DNA of 15,457 nt from Cellvibrionaceae bacterium (GCA_021151525.1 JAGKXD010000095.1:1-15457), one strand, 5' to 3'; shown: positions 6,034 through 13,649, numbered from the stretch's first letter. Notes: generated by a model from the letters alone, not told the origin. Numbers and translations: made by a program.

Positions 6034-7278
6034 ATGCAAGCCAAGCTTTCTACTTCCAGCGTTAAGTGTTTTGATGCCCAAGAAAAAGCCTATGAAGTTG
6101 TCGATTCTGAAATAAAAGGTTTCTTAATGCGAGTCCAGCCAACTGGCCGCAAAACATTCTATTTCAGCTATCGCACCTCAGCAGGAATCAGAAAACGGAT
6201 CAAGATTGGTGTTCTGGGTTCAAACCTCACCTTAGCGCAAGCCAGAGACCACGCCCTCAACTTTGCAGCGAAAGCTTCTAACGGCCAAGACATCCAAGGC
6301 GAAAAAGTTACCAGTAGACGCGCCGCCAAGGAAAAGCTCAAACATACCTTTGATACATATCTAACAACCCACTATCACCCGTGGGCATTAACCAATCAAA
6401 AAAGCGGCCAACAAACCATAGATACAATCAGGCGCGCATTTCCAGAATTGCTCCCCCTCCCTATTTCAGAAATAACTCTTAAGCACGTAGAGCGATTACG
6501 TACCGACAAAATAATGAGCGGCTTAAAACCCACTACCGTAAATAGAGTTATGAACGCATTGAGAGGTGCACTTTCTCGTGCAGTAGATTGGGAAATCATA
6601 GAAACCCACCCATTAGCAAAGCTTAAAGCTCTCAAAATGGATGCAGGGATTAAAGCCAGATATTTAAGTGAAGACGAAGAACAACGCTTTTTCAAAGCGC
6701 TTAGAGATAGAGACGAAGATATTAAAGCTGCCCGAGCAAGAGGCAATCAGTTCCGTGAAGAACGCGGTTACGAGTTAATGACTGACCTTTATCAATTTGC
6801 TTATGCAGATCGAATGACACCAATGATTATATTATCGCTTAAAACAGGTATGAGACGCGGCGAACTATTTGATTTGCGTTGGAGTGATATTGATTTTGCC
6901 AACCGAATTTTGACCATACGCGGGGAGATAGCAAAATCATCCAAAACCCGCCATATTCCGCTCAGTCCAATTGCATTCGAAACAATTACTAATTGGCACA
7001 AGCAAGCACCCACTCCAAATGGAAGAGTGTTTCCATCCGATGATGGCGACCGTTTGGATAATGTGAAAAACTCTTGGACAAGTATTTTAGAAGCAGCTGT
7101 AATAGAGGGCTTTCGCTGGCATGATATGCGCCATGACTTTGCTTCGAAACTTGTAATGAAAGGCGTACCCTTAAATACTGTTCGAGAATTGTGTGGCCAT
7201 GCGGATTTGAATACTACTTTACGTTATGCGCATCTCGCACCTGATCATAAGGCTGATGCTGTTGCATTAATTGGATAA
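6034..7278 (+). CDS. int: Tyrosine recombinase / element integrase
   Basis: A 414-residue site-specific recombinase expected to integrate and excise the element at tRNA-Ala(GGC). The N-terminus (about 1-90) resembles the DUF4102-type arm-binding domain (FLMRVQPTGRKTFYFSYRTS, KRIKIGVLG, LTLAQARDHA). A SAM-like core-binding domain spans about 100-200 (TVNRVMNALRGALSRAVDWE). The catalytic domain carries R274 in TGMRRGELFDLRW, the Lys hairpin KSSKTRHIPL (301-310), H363xxR366 in WHDMRHDFAS, H389 in ELCGHADL and the nucleophile Y398 in TTLRYAHL, so the active site is complete. It sits next to the att site, reads away from it, and has AGAGGGA before the ATG. The neighbouring GGACTTAA palindrome suggests autoregulation. 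Confidence 0.95.
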   Translation: MQAKLSTSSVKCFDAQEKAYEVVDSEIKGFLMRVQPTGRKTFYFSYRTSAGIRKRIKIGVLGSNLTLAQARDHALNFAAKASNGQDIQGEKVTSRRAAKEKLKHTFDTYLTTHYHPWALTNQKSGQQTIDTIRRAFPELLPLPISEITLKHVERLRTDKIMSGLKPTTVNRVMNALRGALSRAVDWEIIETHPLAKLKALKMDAGIKARYLSEDEEQRFFKALRDRDEDIKAARARGNQFREERGYELMTDLYQFAYADRMTPMIILSLKTGMRRGELFDLRWSDIDFANRILTIRGEIAKSSKTRHIPLSPIAFETITNWHKQAPTPNGRVFPSDDGDRLDNVKNSWTSILEAAVIEGFRWHDMRHDFASKLVMKGVPLNTVRELCGHADLNTTLRYAHLAPDHKADAVALIG

Positions 7279-7304
7279 TATAACTCACAACTAGGAACAC
7301 TTCG

Positions 7305-8288
7305 ATGTACTTAAAACTTTTTTCAATTTTACTTCTTGTCACTTCAAATTTCGCCAACGCAGAAATAGATAAGCAATTGTTAGATAGAGCTCTAAATGGT
7401 GATGCGCAATCGCAAAATATGGTAGGCGAAGCCTATTTGAAAGGGCAAAATGTAACGAAAGATAGGGAAGAGGCAGGAAAATGGTTTGAGAAATCCGCTC
7501 AGCAAGACTTCCCAGCTGGTACATATAATTTTGGACTTTATCTTGCTATTACTAACAAAGAACCTGATAGCTATCAAAAAGGAATGGCGTTAATAAAACA
7601 TGCAGCCGACCAAGGTTTTGCTGAAGCACAAAATCATATTGCCAACACATATGGAATGAAAGGCGAGTTTGAGGAGTCTACCAAATGGTTAAAAAAAGCT
7701 GCTGAACAAGGCAATGCAAGTGCCTTAGCTACACTTGGAATCTACAATGAGGAAGGACTAGGCGTTCGTAAGAGCAACCAGAAAGCAATTGAATATTTTA
7801 AAAAATCCGTCGAGCTTGGAGACGCAACAGCACAAGCAAGATTGGCAGGAATGTATGCAGAAGGAAAAGGTGTCAAAGTAGATTATAACCTTGCAGCCGA
7901 CCTATACAAAAAAGCTGCTGATCAAAACAACCCTGACGCTCAAGCGGGTTTAGGGCTTCTGTATAGATTGGGAAATGGTGTTGAGCAGAACAGCAATGAA
8001 GCAGTAAAGCTTTTCAGACTTTCAGTAGCTCAAAAAAATGACTCCGGAATTTTACACCTTGGCAATGTATACGCTAAAGGTGATGGCGTAAAACAATCTA
8101 TGCCATTGTGGTATGCGTTAGTTAGCAGATGCGGGCAAAACTGTAACGCAGACCAGCGAATAAAAATTTTTATCGCAGCAAACTTCATTACGGCAGAAGA
8201 AATGAAAGCTGGTGAAAAAATCTATCGGGAGATGTTAAGCAAAGACGATATCTTGTCTGTAGTTGATGAGTACGAAAAAACTATTTAG
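7305..8288 (+). CDS. Exported Sel1-repeat (SLR/TPR-like) protein
   Basis: A 327-residue protein. Residues 1-20 (MYLKLFSILLLVTSNFANAE) are a Sec signal peptide with an AxA-type site, so it acts in the periplasm or outside. About six or seven Sel1-like repeats follow, roughly 36 residues each. The clearest are AQNMVGEAYLKGQNV, TATL-like ASALATLGIYNEEGLGV, TAQARLAGMYAEGKGV and DAQAGLGLLYRLGNGV, each with a following KAxxYFKKSVELG-type helix. A late Cys pair (CGQNC) lies about residues 275-280. Sel1 proteins are protein-interaction scaffolds; the partner here is unknown. The gene begins 26 bp after the integrase stop. It converges with yafO (gap 16 bp). Confidence 0.88.
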   Translation: MYLKLFSILLLVTSNFANAEIDKQLLDRALNGDAQSQNMVGEAYLKGQNVTKDREEAGKWFEKSAQQDFPAGTYNFGLYLAITNKEPDSYQKGMALIKHAADQGFAEAQNHIANTYGMKGEFEESTKWLKKAAEQGNASALATLGIYNEEGLGVRKSNQKAIEYFKKSVELGDATAQARLAGMYAEGKGVKVDYNLAADLYKKAADQNNPDAQAGLGLLYRLGNGVEQNSNEAVKLFRLSVAQKNDSGILHLGNVYAKGDGVKQSMPLWYALVSRCGQNCNADQRIKIFIAANFITAEEMKAGEKIYREMLSKDDILSVVDEYEKTI

Positions 8289-8304
8289 ATATGCAATATA
8301 ATTT

Positions 8305-8706
8305 TTAAAAATGCATTCTGAAATTTTCAGCCATCTTTGCGAGATTTAGCATAATTTGATTTTTACGTGCTTGCGCATGAGCATCTGGTGCAAGAATCGC
8401 GATAAGTAAAAAGCAATTAGGCGTATTGTAAGCAGGGCAATAAACCAAATGATTATCGCTGGTTTTGTCGTCCTGCTTTTTAATATGGGCAGGCCAACTA
8501 GACTCACCATCCAACAAATGAATATGCCAAAGCTCCTCGGCTTTTACAGATGGCAAAGTATTGGGGTGATTGTAGGGAACGTCTCGCCCAAATAAATCTG
8601 GCAGAACGCCGTTAGCTTTGTAATGGCGAAAGTCATCCTCCAGACACTTAAGCTCTTCCGGCTCAAGTTGTCTTCTGATCAAATCTGTTTTGAATACTCT
8701 TATCAC
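8305..8706 (-). CDS. yafO: YafO-family toxin of type II toxin-antitoxin system
   Basis: A 133-residue protein, nearly the same length as E. coli YafO (132). It matches the family along its length: RVFKTDLIRRQLEPEELKCL, NGVLPDLFGRD, ELWHIHL, HLVYCPA, LLIAILAPDAHAQARKNQ and the C-terminal KMAENFRMHF. YafO is a ribosome-dependent mRNA endonuclease that stops translation. The ATG overlaps the end of the antitoxin gene by 4 nt (8703-8706), giving translational coupling typical of such pairs. It may stabilise the element or serve in defence. Confidence 0.93.
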   Translation of the reverse strand: MIRVFKTDLIRRQLEPEELKCLEDDFRHYKANGVLPDLFGRDVPYNHPNTLPSVKAEELWHIHLLDGESSWPAHIKKQDDKTSDNHLVYCPAYNTPNCFLLIAILAPDAHAQARKNQIMLNLAKMAENFRMHF

Positions 8707-8996
8707 TCAGAGAAGCGCCCTAAGTCAGCTTGGGAGGCATTTGCAATCAATTCCGCACCTTCGGCAGCTATCGCATCCAGACGAGCGCGAGATGGGCGAA
8801 AACGGCTACGCCCTTCGGGATAAGCCTGCTCGATCATATTAACCATGTGCTGATACACCTCAGCTGGAACAATGTAGCCAGCAGTCCGGTTATTGGACAA
8901 AACGGCTACTGGCTCATTTTTAAAGTAGCTAGCGGGGCTTTTGCGCAAGTCTGTAATAGATACAGTCTGCTCGGCATAGATTGGGCTGGTACTCAT
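8703..8996 (-). CDS. yafN: YafN-like antitoxin (Phd/YefM family)
   Basis: A 97-residue antitoxin. The N-terminal Phd/YefM DNA-binding fold is visible in SITDLRKSPASYFKNEPVAV followed by LSNNRTAGYIVPAEVYQHMV (residues about 13-52). The C-terminal half is charged and Ala-rich (RSRFRPSRARLDAIAAEGAE), the part expected to wrap the toxin. The ATG at 8996 has GAGGG about 8 nt upstream. It is first in the pair with yafO, and three TGTACA operator half-sites lie 17-46 bp upstream of the ATG, consistent with autorepression by antitoxin and toxin-antitoxin complex. Confidence 0.93.
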   Translation of the reverse strand: MSTSPIYAEQTVSITDLRKSPASYFKNEPVAVLSNNRTAGYIVPAEVYQHMVNMIEQAYPEGRSRFRPSRARLDAIAAEGAELIANASQADLGRFSE

Positions 8997-9012
8997 AGGG
9001 CGACCCTCAAAA

Positions 9013-9042
9013 TGTACACAATTATGTACATCTTAATGTACA
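9013..9042 (-). promoter_or_regulatory. Triple TGTACA operator of yafNO
   Basis: The palindromic hexamer TGTACA occurs at 9013-9018, 9025-9030 and 9037-9042, exactly 12 bp centre to centre. The YefM antitoxin family is known to bind paired TGTACA hexamers with this 12-bp spacing; a third copy adds one more site. The array overlaps the expected yafN promoter region on the minus strand, with a possible -10 of CATAAT inside it. Confidence 0.85.
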
Positions 9043-9190
9043 ACCATGAACACAGCAAGCACCTTTGGAAAAATGACTAAAAACGCGCCAATTTCATATT
9101 CGCGAAGGCTCAAAGCGGCAATGCACTTGACTTCGAGGGTTGGGTTCCGCAGGATAATACAGTATCCCTTTCATGGATGTGGATGACGCA

Positions 9191-9997
9191 ATGACTCTCA
9201 GAACGCTAATAATTCTAATTCTATTACCGGTTTTCACTCAGCCAGCATATGCAGAAGACCTTTTTTCATGTGGTGTCATGCCGAGTGCTGTTACTGAAGT
9301 AAATCGAGATGTAAAGTCTGACATTTCCGTAAGTGTCGGCTCTATTGGAAAAGCCCGCGCGGTCAATGTTGGAGCAAAAACAGAAATAGAAGCTCAGAAT
9401 TTGTTTTCAAAATACCCGGATGTTGATCGAATACTCACCCTACAGATGATGTCCTCAACCTATTGCACAATGCTTCGCTCAAGCAAGATTTCCGATTCTG
9501 AGAAGCTAGACAGGTGGGAACGATTTCAGGACAAAATTCTTGCCCTGAAGTCCCCCTCAGCTTCGTCAGTAAGCTCGGTAGGGATTTCTACCTCATCAGT
9601 GAAAAGTAATACTAGCACCCCAAAAACAGAAGATGAATGGGTCGACACTCGCAATGCTGATCCGACTCCCCAAGATACTCTTACAGTGGCAACGGAGGAT
9701 CTTATTGGAGATTTTTCAAAACCGTATTGTGGTACCCACAAAGGAAATATCCAGCAATGCAATATGACGAAAGAGTCGTGCGATGCAAACAAGATTTTTG
9801 GATGCAATTTACGACCAGAGACATTCTTCTGTTACGCGCAACAAGAAATTGGGAAGCCAAAAGTGCTTAACTGCTCTTATGCGCAGAAAACATGCACTGA
9901 GGATTTTAATCTTTCTGTAACAGTCAGGAACATGTATAAAAAACAAATCAGATTTTCTTACGGCTGCTTCGAGATTCGCCCACCACGCCTCCAATGA
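9191..9997 (+). CDS. Exported cysteine-rich protein of unknown function
   Basis: I start at ATG 9191 (268 residues), which gives a clean signal peptide: MTLRTLIILILLPVFTQPAY then AED. An in-frame ATG at 9173 adds only MDVDDA. The mature protein has an N-terminal region (about 20-118) with helical ILTLQMMSSTYCTMLRSSKI and SDSEKLDRWERFQDKILAL. A Ser/Thr-rich linker follows (about 119-160, SVSSVGISTSSVKSN). A compact C-terminal domain carries about eight cysteines between PYCGTHKGNIQQC and YGCFEIRPP. The many cysteines behind a signal peptide suggest disulfide bonds in the periplasm or outside the cell. I recognise no family. It is a cargo gene of the element, flanked by yafNO and the Rep region. 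Confidence 0.7.
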   Translation: MTLRTLIILILLPVFTQPAYAEDLFSCGVMPSAVTEVNRDVKSDISVSVGSIGKARAVNVGAKTEIEAQNLFSKYPDVDRILTLQMMSSTYCTMLRSSKISDSEKLDRWERFQDKILALKSPSASSVSSVGISTSSVKSNTSTPKTEDEWVDTRNADPTPQDTLTVATEDLIGDFSKPYCGTHKGNIQQCNMTKESCDANKIFGCNLRPETFFCYAQQEIGKPKVLNCSYAQKTCTEDFNLSVTVRNMYKKQIRFSYGCFEIRPPRLQ

Positions 9998-10205
9998 CAA
10001 ATAGCCTTTGGTAGGCATCAACAGACTAATCAAAACTTGGCGTGGATAAAGTTCAATAACGGAAGGGCAGGAACCAGTAAAAACTCTTTGTGCCTACCAA
10101 ACGTCTAGCTACGTCTAAAATAGGCCTGTTCATGTAGAACGCCAACTTTAGATAAATACTATAACCGCTCTCAACCGCATATTCGCGTCTAACCAATCGA
10201 AATCG

Positions 10206-10340
10206 AGCAAACTTCCAAGCCAACCAAGCGAAGTGCTTCACCTAGATACAAGCGAACCTCCAAACCAACCAAGCGAAGCATTTCGCTTAAATACAAGCAA
10301 ACCTCCAAGCCAACCAAGCGAAGTCTTTCGCCTGAATACA
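10206..10340. repeat. Three 45-bp tandem repeats
   Basis: Units are 10206-10250, 10251-10295 and 10296-10340, with a partial fourth from 10341. Each begins AGCRAAC, contains CCAANCCAACCAAGCGAAG in the middle and ends in AYACA after a less conserved TTTCGCYT. The middle unit contains a perfect AAGCGAA / TTCGCTT inverted repeat around GCAT. A minus-strand frame across them would encode a 15-residue repeat (LRLVGLEVRLYLGEA-like), but it lacks a clear ribosome-binding site. Confidence 0.8.
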
Positions 10341-10666
10341 AGCGAACTTCAACCAAACTACAACCAAATACTTCCTCCCCCAACACGCTTGATCAAAGTA
10401 TCCGTTAGTTAAAACTCACGATTATTTCTATATTAGGCACTCATTGGTATTCAAAAAATATAATTATTTACTGCAATTTATAATTTTTTACTCATCCTAA
10501 AATTCAAGCGAACTTCAAGCGAACTCATCCCAACCGGCAAGCGAACTCCAACAGAGCTCATCCTAACATTGACTAAAATATTCACATTTCATCGCTTTAA
10601 ACAGCCATTTTCTTCAAGTTTCCACCAAGCGAAATATTAAAAAATCACTTGACGAGTTAAGCGAAC
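10226..10666 (+). repeat. Iteron-like AAGCGAA motif array (10 exact copies)
   Basis: Exact AAGCGAA occurs at 10226, 10250, 10271, 10316, 10340, 10506, 10517, 10539, 10627 and 10659, all on the plus strand within about 440 bp. A near copy AAGCAAAC lies at 10295. Seven copies extend outward as CAAGCGAAC or TAAGCGAAC followed by CTC, TTC or TCN. The 10506, 10517 and 10539 copies are spaced 11 and 22 bp, on one face of the helix. This is a candidate binding array for the Rep protein or the AlpA-like regulator. Confidence 0.75.
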
Positions 10667-10677
10667 TCAGTTGTAAA
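10649..10677 (+). promoter_or_regulatory. Promoter of the HTH-rep operon with an AAGCGAAC in its spacer
   Basis: TTGACG (10649-10654) and TGTAAA (10672-10677) are separated by 17 bp and lie about 35 bp upstream of the HTH gene ATG (10712). The last AAGCGAAC copy (10659-10666) falls inside the spacer, so a protein bound there would block RNA polymerase. Confidence 0.6.
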
Positions 10678-10711
10678 GTCCGTATCCAGTGATGACTACT
10701 GGAGACACATC

Positions 10712-10936
10712 ATGAATAACCAAATACAACCGAAAGCACTTACTGAGATTGAAGCCTCGCAATACATAGGCATGAGCAGATCATTTTTGGCTCAGTCGCG
10801 TATGGATGGCAACCGCGATAATCGCACCCCTGCCCCGCCCTTCATTAAGATTGGTCGATCAGTTCGCTACCTTCGCGAAGATCTAGATCGTTGGCTTGAT
10901 AACTTCATGAAGCTTGAACACTTGGGGCAATGCTAA
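10712..10936 (+). CDS. AlpA/excisionase-like HTH DNA-binding protein
   Basis: A 74-residue protein with the helix-turn-helix-17 (MerR-like, AlpA/excisionase) layout: LTEIEASQYIGMSRSFLAQS, then PAPPFIKIGRSVRYLREDLD and RWLDNFM. The FIKIGRSVRYLREDLDRWL wing is diagnostic. In P4-like and other integrative elements such proteins control int and excision; here it is placed directly before rep, so it may also control replication. TGGAGA lies about 9 nt upstream of the ATG. Its stop TAA (10934-10936) abuts the rep ATG, implying translational coupling. Confidence 0.85.
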   Translation: MNNQIQPKALTEIEASQYIGMSRSFLAQSRMDGNRDNRTPAPPFIKIGRSVRYLREDLDRWLDNFMKLEHLGQC

Positions 10937-12601
10937 ATGCTCGCGAGGTTTGGGATTGAAAAAGCCTTAGAGCTAACTGACCAGTTTGGTACTCACGAAT
11001 GCAAACTGTATCGAGCACGCATTTTTAAAGCTCACGAGTTTTTGGCTAAGAACCTAGCTAAGTATTACGCTAGCACAGCTATTGCAAAAGGTTACGTTGA
11101 AGCAAACCTTGAGCTAGGGCGATTTCATCAAAGACTGATCCTTGGTGAAAAGTTTGAAGGGCTTTATATAGATTCGCCAGATGAAGATATTAAACAATAC
11201 GCAGACCGCAAAGCATTGGGTATTGATGGACTATTTCATCGCCATGCGAAACGGGTAGGCATACAAAGAGCCACCAAAATAATTATTAAGAAAGTGGAAA
11301 GTTACGGCCTAACGTTTCCCTTAACCAATCCCGAAAAAGCTACTGCTGAAGATTATGCAGGCGCTATAGCCCGCTGCTCAGATCCTACATGGTGGCGCAG
11401 GCAAATACGCAAGCAACAAGATCTTATTATTGAACACGTAATAATTCAGATTGGTGGCGTTAACCGCTATGCCGGTATTTACGCAAGCAATATCACTGTT
11501 AACCGTAAACAAAAGCAGTGGCAACGCAATACGGCCATTTTAGCTGCGTTAGAAGCCGAGAATGACTTAGGGCAAGTATTCAATTTATTAGACCTCGCCA
11601 AGCGCGGCGTATCTAATCCTGTAAATCGCCGCCACGAGTTAATGACTCGCCTTGCAGGTTGCGAGGGCTATGCAAAAGAGAACGGTGACCGCGGAGTTTT
11701 TATCACGCTGACAGCCCCATCTAAATATCACAAACAATTATCCCAACCCTGCATACCCAATCCAAAGTATGAAGGTGCAAGCCCCAGAGATACTCAAGAA
11801 TATTTCAACAACGCTTGGGCGTTAATTAGAGCGAACCTAAACCATCGAGGCATTCAGCCGTATGGCTTTCGCGTAGTCGAGCCTCATCACGATGGCACAC
11901 CTCATTGGCACCTACTGTTATTTATGAAGCCTAGCGAACTAGCAATCGTTATTGAGGTTATCCGTAAATACTCATTGGCTGAATCACCTGATGAAGCCGG
12001 CGCACAACTTAGAAGAGTTAAAGTTGAAGAGATTGACCCCAAGAAGGGGTCAGCAGTTGGCTATATCGCTAAATACATAGCCAAAAATATTGATGGCGAA
12101 CACGTAGGTGCAGATCACTACGGATTTGATGCAGTTGAGAGCGCTACCCGCATTAGAGCTTGGGCGTCTAACTGGAGCATTCGCCAATTCCAACCTATTG
12201 GAGGCCCGAGTGTAACCGCATGGCGTTTGGTGCGCGGATTTGCAACCACAGAAGCCGCAGAACAAACATTAGAAAGAATTGGAAGCGAACACTTAAAAGG
12301 TTTAGTTGAAGCAGCAGATAAAGGTGACTGGCACGCATTTATAAAATTGTCTGGCGGTGCAACTGCGCCTCGTAAAGAACAACCTCTACGTGCATCACAT
12401 GTGAAAAAAGAAACACCTAATAAATATGGCGAAGCGATCAAGAAAATAATCGGGTTTTGTTTTAAAGGTATCGAGCAAATCGTTACGAAAATTCGCGTTT
12501 GGACTTTGCGCCCTGCTGACACTGCGCGAGAAGTTATTAAATTCCAGAAGGCTTTTGTTTTAGGTGGCGCGAATGCGCCGCCCTTGGAGTTCTGTCAATA
12601 A
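10937..12601 (+). CDS. HUH replication initiator, phage GpA family
   Basis: A 554-residue rolling-circle-type replication initiator similar to the phage replication protein A (GpA) family. It shows the HUH superfamily motifs in order: motif I GVFITLTAPSKYH (about 253-265), the metal-binding H323-W-H325 in GTPHWHLLLF, and the paired catalytic tyrosines Y376 and Y380 in VGYIAKYIAKN. YxxxY is typical of the two-tyrosine phage class (phiX174 A, P2 A). These residues nick one strand at the origin and form a 5'-phosphotyrosine bond. The C-terminus (about 440-554) is basic and divergent. The ATG directly follows the HTH stop. It is convergent with the RES gene (16-bp gap). Together with the integrase this suggests that the excised circle can replicate. 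Confidence 0.92.
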   Translation: MLARFGIEKALELTDQFGTHECKLYRARIFKAHEFLAKNLAKYYASTAIAKGYVEANLELGRFHQRLILGEKFEGLYIDSPDEDIKQYADRKALGIDGLFHRHAKRVGIQRATKIIIKKVESYGLTFPLTNPEKATAEDYAGAIARCSDPTWWRRQIRKQQDLIIEHVIIQIGGVNRYAGIYASNITVNRKQKQWQRNTAILAALEAENDLGQVFNLLDLAKRGVSNPVNRRHELMTRLAGCEGYAKENGDRGVFITLTAPSKYHKQLSQPCIPNPKYEGASPRDTQEYFNNAWALIRANLNHRGIQPYGFRVVEPHHDGTPHWHLLLFMKPSELAIVIEVIRKYSLAESPDEAGAQLRRVKVEEIDPKKGSAVGYIAKYIAKNIDGEHVGADHYGFDAVESATRIRAWASNWSIRQFQPIGGPSVTAWRLVRGFATTEAAEQTLERIGSEHLKGLVEAADKGDWHAFIKLSGGATAPRKEQPLRASHVKKETPNKYGEAIKKIIGFCFKGIEQIVTKIRVWTLRPADTAREVIKFQKAFVLGGANAPPLEFCQ

Positions 12602-12617
12602 CTGTAGACAGCTGTAC

Positions 12618-13649
12618 TCACGAAGAAAAATCTACTTTAATACTGTTTACAAAAAAATAATTTGGATCAAGAACAGACAATTTTATGTCATCAAATAGTA
12701 CTAAGTTTCGACCACTTCCAAATGAGCTTGAAAAGCGAATACCATCGGCTTTAGTAATATTTTTTAAAAATTCACAAATATATTGAGTTGGGACATACTC
12801 TAAATGCGATTTATGCGGTAAAACTGGTTTTGATAGATCATCTGAAAACAGTTCCAGCAATCCTAAATATTTAAGGACAAGCTTAATCTCATCTTCTTCA
12901 AACTTGAGAACTGAGCCTTTCAATTTTGGAGCAGTCAAATCAGTAATCCTAAGATCGCTAACAACTTTGAATTTAGATACCCAAACCTTTGAACCAATAC
13001 TAGGTCGAACTTCACTAACAGCTGTTTCAAGATTATCAGCCACGTATAGATAAGATATACCAGAAGGATTAGCGCGCCCACCTGTAGATATGTCTTTAGG
13101 CGGACGCCCCATTTTTCCAGCGGTTAAATCATCATCCGAGATTCGAGCTCGATACAAAATATCTCCCGCAGGTATCACCATATCCATTTGGGCAGCCAAC
13201 GCTGCAAACAGGTCAAACTCGTCGCTTCCTCCTGACACAGAGAATAAAGCCTGAAACGCATTATTTTGCGGAAAATATCTGTTCCGAAAAATTAACTCTT
13301 CCTTAAAATTTTTCCATGATTCATTGTTGTTAATCACATCATCAGGTAACCGATATTTTTGACTATTAAACGCAGTACCGAGCAAAATGTCCCACAACTT
13401 TTCAGGATCATTTACTTTACTACTTAATATCCTAAACTCGCGTGCGAACAAAACATGCGGAGGCTCTCCATGAGGATCAACAATAAATGTATCTTTCGTT
13501 AGCTCAAACAGGTCTGTTAATGCATCAGGCGAAACAGTAGCAACGTTCTCACTTCGACAAAAATCGCAACGTCCCATTTCACTCAGAAATATAACTCGTT
13601 CGATAACGGCAAAGTCTGAAAAGCAATTTTGACAGACCTTACTCACCAC
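12618..13649 (-). CDS. RES-domain protein with N-terminal four-Cys motif (HEPN/RES-NTD1-like)
   Basis: A 343-residue protein starting at GTG 13649 (a second GTG follows at 13646), with AGGAG about 6 nt upstream. Residues 6-31 have CQNC...CDFC, a zinc-binding-like knuckle. Residues about 40-155 are a helical region like the HEPN/RES N-terminal domain 1. The RES fold starts near 160: ILYRARISDDD (R167, R169), MGRPPKDISTGGRANPSGIS, YLYVADNLETAVSEVRPSIG (E213, R215) and RFSSSFGSGRNLVLF (S307-S309), which match the conserved Arg, Tyr, Glu and Ser positions of the family. RES toxins such as MbcT and ParT degrade or transfer NAD+. It is the last gene of the three-gene operon and overlaps the preceding gene by 11 bp. 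Activity here is inferred. Confidence 0.88.
   Translation of the reverse strand: MVSKVCQNCFSDFAVIERVIFLSEMGRCDFCRSENVATVSPDALTDLFELTKDTFIVDPHGEPPHVLFAREFRILSSKVNDPEKLWDILLGTAFNSQKYRLPDDVINNNESWKNFKEELIFRNRYFPQNNAFQALFSVSGGSDEFDLFAALAAQMDMVIPAGDILYRARISDDDLTAGKMGRPPKDISTGGRANPSGISYLYVADNLETAVSEVRPSIGSKVWVSKFKVVSDLRITDLTAPKLKGSVLKFEEDEIKLVLKYLGLLELFSDDLSKPVLPHKSHLEYVPTQYICEFLKNITKADGIRFSSSFGSGRNLVLFDDIKLSVLDPNYFFVNSIKVDFSS

Larger units (their letters stand above)
9998..10711. other. Candidate origin region upstream of rep
   Basis: A 714-bp region with no convincing gene. From left to right it holds an 11-bp inverted repeat (10007-10017 with 10092-10102), three 45-bp tandem repeats (10206-10340) and an AT-rich stretch around 10430-10500. 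Then comes a cluster of three AAGCGAAC motifs, two further copies, and a promoter just before the HTH and HUH Rep genes. Repeated motifs plus an AT-rich tract beside a Rep gene is the usual layout of a replication origin or Rep control region. An origin is inferred; no nick site was identified. Confidence 0.55.

Noticed and set aside
9127..9158. Promoter TTGACT / GATAAT for the Cys-rich protein gene
   Set aside because: The spacer is 20 bp, too long for a confident sigma-70 call.
10189..10386. Minus-strand 65-codon frame across the 45-bp repeats as a gene
   Set aside because: No clear ribosome-binding site or family; the frame is open because the repeat period is a multiple of three. Kept only as a finding.
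10206..10666. CRISPR array
   Set aside because: The 45-bp units are contiguous with no spacers, the short motifs are irregularly spaced, and no cas gene is present.
12283..12290. A further AAGCGAAC inside rep
   Set aside because: A single copy within coding sequence, far from the array, and explained by its codons.
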